Source: Bacteroidota bacterium (GTDB lineage Bacteria > Bacteroidota > Bacteroidia > Flavobacteriales > Flavobacteriaceae). Taken from it: DNA of 9,325 nucleotides. The position numbers and the translations under genes were made by a program. The notes below the pieces were generated by a model. The model saw only the letters and a list, made by a program, of their open reading frames with translations, was not told the DNA's origin and searched no databases. Shown here piece by piece: positions 6,079 through 9,325 of the stretch. The first letter of the stretch is position 1; the number at the start of each line of letters is the position of its first letter. The stretch covers positions 1 to 9,325 of the forward strand of contig JAACDD010000114.1 of assembly GCA_009937085.1 (NCBI GenBank). The letters run 5' to 3'.

Positions 6079-6751
6079 CTTTTGGAAATGAGAATTTAAG
6101 ATAGGTAATGGGAATTTCTCGTTCACGGTATTGCTGCTCGTAAAACGTTTGAATGTCAATGACATCCTCTGGCGCGTGAACGTATTGGTAGATATCGTGG
6201 TGTGCCATTTCGGGTGCAATGCCCCAACCGTCCAATACGCCAAGCGTATAACCGTGTAAAAAAGCAGAGTCGGTTTTTAAGTGCATTACGCCTTTGGGTT
6301 TTAGTACGTGATGATAACGACGCAGAAAAATAGGGTTTGTCATCCGGTGGTGGGTACGCTTAAATTTATATTGCGGATCGGGGAACGTAATCCAAATTTC
6401 TGACACTTCGTTTTTAGCAAAAACGTACTCTAAAAGTTCAATTTGCGTTCGAATAAACGCTACATTTTGTAAACCGTCTTCTAGTGCTGTTTTTGCGCCG
6501 CGCCAAAATCGTGCGCCTTTTATATCAATACCAATATAATTTACGTTCGGATTTTTGCGCGCCAGTCCAACCGTATATTCGCCTTTACCACAACCAAGCT
6601 CCAAGACTATAGGATTGCTGTTCCCAAAATAGGATTCCCAATTGCCTTTTTGAGGAAATTTTTCAGATAACAAGTCCTCGCGAGTAGGCTGAATAACATT
6701 CGCAAAGGACTCGTTTTCTTTAAAGCGTTTTAATTTGTTTTTACTTCCCAA
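6062..6751 (-). CDS. trmB: tRNA (guanine-46-N7)-methyltransferase
   Basis: Methylates N7 of G46 in the variable loop of tRNA using S-adenosylmethionine (EC 2.1.1.33). The Rossmann-fold SAM site is ELGCGKGEYT (51-60), with the acidic strand GIDIKGAR at 74-81. The family motif FPDP is at 123-126, followed by a basic stretch KFKRTHHR. KTDS at 159-162 and TFYEQQ at 202-207 are the other conserved TrmB blocks. Length 229 residues, normal. The start is TTG at 6751: the N-terminus MGSKNKLKRF matches what I expect for flavobacterial TrmB, no in-frame ATG exists nearby, and the frame is closed just upstream by the kinase gene's own stop codon. It lies 9 nt after the kinase stop and overlaps the ATL gene, so it sits in the middle of the operon. 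Confidence 0.94.
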   Translation of the reverse strand: MGSKNKLKRFKENESFANVIQPTREDLLSEKFPQKGNWESYFGNSNPIVLELGCGKGEYTVGLARKNPNVNYIGIDIKGARFWRGAKTALEDGLQNVAFIRTQIELLEYVFAKNEVSEIWITFPDPQYKFKRTHHRMTNPIFLRRYHHVLKPKGVMHLKTDSAFLHGYTLGVLDGWGIAPEMAHHDIYQYVHAPEDVIDIQTFYEQQYREREIPITYLKFSFPKDVPTA

Positions 6752-6760
6752 AACATCTAA

Positions 6761-7837
6761 TTAAGCGGTAGCTACAACTTCACCTTTATCTAGCGTAAAG
6801 GAAAATTCGGAACCGATTTCAGGCTGACTTTCTACAAAAATTTGTTCGCCATGTGCCTCAATAATATGTTTCACAATAGCAAGTCCCAATCCAGAACCAC
6901 CCATCCTGCGGTTTCCACTTTTATCTACACGATAAAATCGCTCAAATAATCGAGGCAGGTGTTCTTCTTCAATTCCTTCTCCGTTATCACGGATGCGAAT
7001 GATAACTTTATTTTCATAAATCGGCTGAATACTTACTTCTGTCGTACCTTTCATTTTGCCGTATTTTATGGAGTTCATAATCAAATTTGTCAACACTTGC
7101 TGCACCCGCTCCCTATCGGCATAAACTGAAATAGGTTCTTCGTATTTTTTATCAAACTCTAAGTTAATACTCGATTTTGAAGCTTGCATTTCAAGCATAT
7201 CAAATATACTTTGTGTCAAGTCAATAATATCAAAATGAAACATCTCTAGCTCAGTATTGCCTTTTTCCAAATTGGTCAATAAGTCTAAGTCTTTTACAAT
7301 GTAAATTAATCTTTCTACGCCTTTACTCGCACGAGTCAAATACTTTTTATTTACATTTTTATCCTTTAAGGCGCCGTCCAACAAAGTCAAAATATATCCT
7401 TGAACCGTGAAAAGTGGTGTTTTTAGCTCGTGCGCAACATTACCCAAAAACTCACGCCTAAAAGCAGCTTGATCCTTTAGGCTATCAATCTCAACACTTC
7501 TTTTTAGCGCAACTTTTTTCACATTATTCAAAAGCGAATCCATGTCATCTGTTATGAGAATATCGTTAAGCTCACCATCTAAGTTAGGCATCAAATCTTG
7601 ATATAACTGTTTGGTTTTCTTGTAGATATAATTTTCGATACGGTAATTGAAAATTATAAAACAAATCGAAAAAATAGCTATTACAGAAAAAATTAAGGGT
7701 ACTGTGTTTGCCTTGCTAAAGGGGTTCTTGTCGGTATAAAAGAACAACAGCAAAGCATTAAGACAAACAACAAAAACAGTTATCGAAAGAGATAAAATCA
7801 GTGAAAATCGGTTTATTTTACGTGGAGTTTTTGCCAT
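6761..7837 (-). CDS. Membrane histidine kinase (PhoR-like), without a sensor domain
   Basis: 358-residue inner-membrane sensor kinase. Two membrane helices (about 11-34 and 46-64) are joined by a loop of only about 11 residues. The roughly 60 residues between helix 2 and the H box are too few for a PAS domain, and no clear HAMP is seen. The H box FLGNVAHELKTPL has the phosphorylated histidine H136. The HATPase domain has the N box at 248-259 (N251, N255), G1 DNGEG at 284-288, the F box FERFYR at 298-303 and G2 GGSGLGLA at 313-320. It resembles the PhoR/ResE class and should phosphorylate the response regulator encoded one base upstream (stop TAG, one base, then ATG). With almost no external part, it may sense the membrane itself, a partner protein or an internal signal. 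The true ligand, including phosphate, is not shown. Confidence 0.93.
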   Translation of the reverse strand: MAKTPRKINRFSLILSLSITVFVVCLNALLLFFYTDKNPFSKANTVPLIFSVIAIFSICFIIFNYRIENYIYKKTKQLYQDLMPNLDGELNDILITDDMDSLLNNVKKVALKRSVEIDSLKDQAAFRREFLGNVAHELKTPLFTVQGYILTLLDGALKDKNVNKKYLTRASKGVERLIYIVKDLDLLTNLEKGNTELEMFHFDIIDLTQSIFDMLEMQASKSSINLEFDKKYEEPISVYADRERVQQVLTNLIMNSIKYGKMKGTTEVSIQPIYENKVIIRIRDNGEGIEEEHLPRLFERFYRVDKSGNRRMGGSGLGLAIVKHIIEAHGEQIFVESQPEIGSEFSFTLDKGEVVATA

Positions 7838-7838
7838 A

Positions 7839-8522
7839 CTACAGCACGTATTTATAACCTACTCCTTTGACTGTTTTAAAGTGTTTATCGCCAATTTTTT
7901 CACGTAATTTTCTAATGTGAACATCTATAGTTCTACCGCCTACAACAACCTCGTTCCCCCAAACACGATTTAAAATTTCTTCTCTTTCAAAGACTTTTTG
8001 GGGTTTAGATGCCAATAATGAAAGTAGTTCAAATTCTTTGCGAGGCAAAACAAGCGTTTCCCCTTTATAAATAATTTTATATTCTTCTCTGTTAATTAGT
8101 AAATCGCCTGCTTCAACAACGTCATTTTTGGGGTCAGCGGAGTCAAATCGACGTAAAATAGCTTTAATTTTACTTACCAAAACTTTTGGTTTGATAGGCT
8201 TGGTGATATAATCATCGGCTCCCGCCTCAAGTCCCGCAACTTGCGAATAGTCTTCGCTACGGGCTGTTAAAAACACAATAGCTAAGTTAGGTAAATTTGA
8301 TTTTTTTCTAAGTCGTTCACAGGTCTCGATTCCGTCCATTTCGGGCATCATAACATCAAGCAACACCAAATGTGGTTTCCATTCTTCAACTTTTTCTATT
8401 GCCTCAAGACCATTTTTTGCCTTCTCAACTTGGTACCCCTCAGAAGTTAGATTATAATCTAAAATTTCTAATATATCTGGTTCGTCATCAACCAATAAAA
8501 TGCGTGTGTGCTTTTTTTTCAT
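7839..8522 (-). CDS. OmpR/PhoB-family response regulator
   Basis: 227-residue DNA-binding transcription factor. The receiver domain covers about 6-125, with acidic residues D12/D13, phosphoacceptor D56 in LLDVMMPEMDG, switch T86 and conserved K108 in ITKPIKP. The winged-helix DNA-binding domain covers about 131-227, with RTIDVHIRKLREKIG and TVKGVGYKY in the recognition helix and wing. All key residues are present, so it should be phosphorylated normally by the kinase encoded immediately downstream. ATG at 8522, about 15 nt after the predicted transcript start. It is the first gene of a close-packed run through the kinase, trmB and ATL genes. PhoB is the nearest well-known relative, but a phosphate role is only an inference. 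Confidence 0.95.
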   Translation of the reverse strand: MKKKHTRILLVDDEPDILEILDYNLTSEGYQVEKAKNGLEAIEKVEEWKPHLVLLDVMMPEMDGIETCERLRKKSNLPNLAIVFLTARSEDYSQVAGLEAGADDYITKPIKPKVLVSKIKAILRRFDSADPKNDVVEAGDLLINREEYKIIYKGETLVLPRKEFELLSLLASKPQKVFEREEILNRVWGNEVVVGGRTIDVHIRKLREKIGDKHFKTVKGVGYKYVL

Positions 8523-8540
8523 GCTTTGGCGTTGTTACAC

Positions 8541-8548
8541 CAAAAATA
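8541..8548 (-). promoter_or_regulatory. -7 promoter box of the two-component/trmB operon
   Basis: Reads TATTTTTG on the minus strand (exact TAnnTTTG), ending 18 nt before the response regulator ATG. No -33 TTTG at the usual spacing. It lies in the 87-nt divergent region shared with the LuxE-like gene, so the response regulator could act on both promoters. Confidence 0.5.
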
Positions 8549-8594
8549 AAAAAATACAGATACGTTTATGTCCTTATTTTAAAAAAATCCTCAA

Positions 8595-8602
8595 TACATT
8601 TG
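8595..8602 (+). promoter_or_regulatory. -7 promoter box of the LuxE-like gene
   Basis: Reads TACATTTG (exact TAnnTTTG) with seven bases between it and the ATG at 8610. Transcription should begin nearly at the start codon, implying a very short or absent leader, as at mvaD. No -33 TTTG is visible. Confidence 0.45.
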
Positions 8603-8609
8603 AACAGTG

Positions 8610-9325
8610 ATGATTTCTTTTGAAAAACAAGCTTTAGCGCTTTTTGTGTATCAGTACCAAAATAACGATGTGTATCGTTCTTATTGTGACTTGATAAATA
8701 GTAGCCCCTCTGATGTAAAAAAACTCACAGATATTCCGTTTCTACCCATAGCATTATTCAAATCGCATCGCGTTAGTTGCGCAGAAAGTACTGAAATGAT
8801 TTTTGAAAGCTCTGGAACGGGCGGGCCTGTTAGTCAGCATCATGTGGCATCACTCGCAACTTATAAACAAAGCTTCAATGCTGGGTTTTCACATTTTTAT
8901 GGTGCGCCATCCGAATATCATATTTTGGCGCTTTTACCAGGATATCTCGAACGTCAAAATGCTTCTTTAGTGTATATGTGTGATGATTTGATTCGGCAAG
9001 CAAAACAACCAAATAGCGGATTTTATTTGGATCAATTTGAGGCATTGCACAACGTCCTAATAACACTCAATCAAAACAAGCAGAAGGCACTCTTAATCGG
9101 GGTGAGCTTTGCTCTTTTAGACTTTTGCGAAGCATATCCTACTGCATTGCCGCACACTATTGTTATGGAAACCGGTGGTATGAAAGGAAGGCGAAAAGAA
9201 CTCATTCGAGAAGAGCTTCACAGGCGACTTAAAAAAGGATTTGGCGTAGACGCTATTCACAGCGAATACGGCATGACTGAGTTGCTATCGCAGGCCTACT
9301 CTAAAGGAAACGGTGTGTTTCAAAC
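8610..9325 (+). CDS. LuxE-like adenylate-forming enzyme (acyl-protein synthetase family), 3' end beyond the window
   Basis: The frame is open from ATG 8610 to the right edge (238 full codons). Adenylate-forming (ANL superfamily) signatures are visible: a phosphate-binding loop FESSGTGGP at 65-73, METGGMKGRRKE at 186-197, and HSEYGMTELLSQ at 217-228, whose YGMTE is the A5 motif contacting ATP. The early block DIPFLPIALFKSH (41-53) and the overall order fit the LuxE/acyl-protein synthetase group, which activates a fatty acid as acyl-AMP and may pass it to a protein or other acceptor. Flavobacterial members are usually labelled only 'acyl transferase', and the substrate is unknown. The start is ATG 8610, with GTG 8607 adjacent as an alternative. 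It diverges from the response regulator gene, which may control it. PaaK-type CoA ligases are a related alternative. Confidence 0.85.
   Translation, partial: MISFEKQALALFVYQYQNNDVYRSYCDLINSSPSDVKKLTDIPFLPIALFKSHRVSCAESTEMIFESSGTGGPVSQHHVASLATYKQSFNAGFSHFYGAPSEYHILALLPGYLERQNASLVYMCDDLIRQAKQPNSGFYLDQFEALHNVLITLNQNKQKALLIGVSFALLDFCEAYPTALPHTIVMETGGMKGRRKELIREELHRRLKKGFGVDAIHSEYGMTELLSQAYSKGNGVFQ

Noticed and set aside
6079..6243. Longer start for the ATL protein (55 extra residues)
   Set aside because: The extra part lies wholly within trmB in another frame and does not resemble the MGMT family; the conserved domain begins at ATG 6078.
8875..9066. Minus-strand open frame of 63 codons within the LuxE-like gene
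   Set aside because: It lies opposite a clear coding region with family motifs and has no recognisable features of its own.
1..9325. Mobile elements, CRISPR arrays, tRNA or rRNA genes, phage or defence genes
   Set aside because: No repeat array, transposase, integrase, tRNA-like cloverleaf or defence-type domain was seen on either strand; the window is almost fully covered by housekeeping-type genes.

Overview
The window looks like chromosomal DNA of a Bacteroidota member, most likely class Flavobacteriia. Three things point there. The base composition is AT-rich. Start regions are A-rich and lack clear Shine-Dalgarno boxes. Six copies of the Bacteroidota -7 promoter element TAnnTTTG sit in the short intergenic gaps, each oriented toward a gene. 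The gene content (a mevalonate kinase / mevalonate-diphosphate decarboxylase pair beside a UbiA-type prenyltransferase, and a TrmB / alkyltransferase-like / Mrp / NifU run) also resembles flavobacterial chromosomes as I remember them; no database was searched.

Layout. At 1-93 is the C-terminal end of a membrane protein on the + strand. Minus-strand block A (95-3793, transcribed right to left) is mevalonate-diphosphate decarboxylase, mevalonate kinase, a UbiA-family prenyltransferase and an RluB-like 23S rRNA pseudouridine synthase; the first three are spaced 1-10 nt apart, and rluB appears to have its own promoter. A divergent + strand gene (3892-4305) encodes a four-helix membrane protein I do not recognise. 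Minus-strand block B (4331-8522) is, in order of transcription, a PhoB-type response regulator, its histidine kinase, trmB, an alkyltransferase-like (ATL) protein, the P-loop ATPase mrp and a NifU C-terminal-domain protein. Its genes overlap or nearly touch, except for a 48-nt gap with an internal promoter before mrp. A divergent + strand gene from 8610 encodes an adenylate-forming LuxE-like enzyme and runs off the right edge.

How the genes work together. Block A makes isopentenyl diphosphate from mevalonate (the phosphomevalonate kinase step and upstream enzymes are not here) and then moves a polyprenyl group onto a lipid acceptor, possibly a geranylgeranylglyceryl-phosphate-type ether lipid or a quinone precursor. 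Block B joins a membrane two-component system to tRNA modification, alkylated-DNA recognition and iron-sulfur cluster assembly.

The main anomaly is in mrp. Its natural start (ATG at 5706, just downstream of a -7 box) lies one nucleotide out of frame with the rest of the gene. Adding one base in a short A-run at 5679-5681 restores a normal N-terminus, so this is either an assembly error or a real mutation. I found no mobile element, CRISPR array, RNA gene or clear new system; the window is mostly housekeeping. No gene-free stretch exceeds 100 bases.
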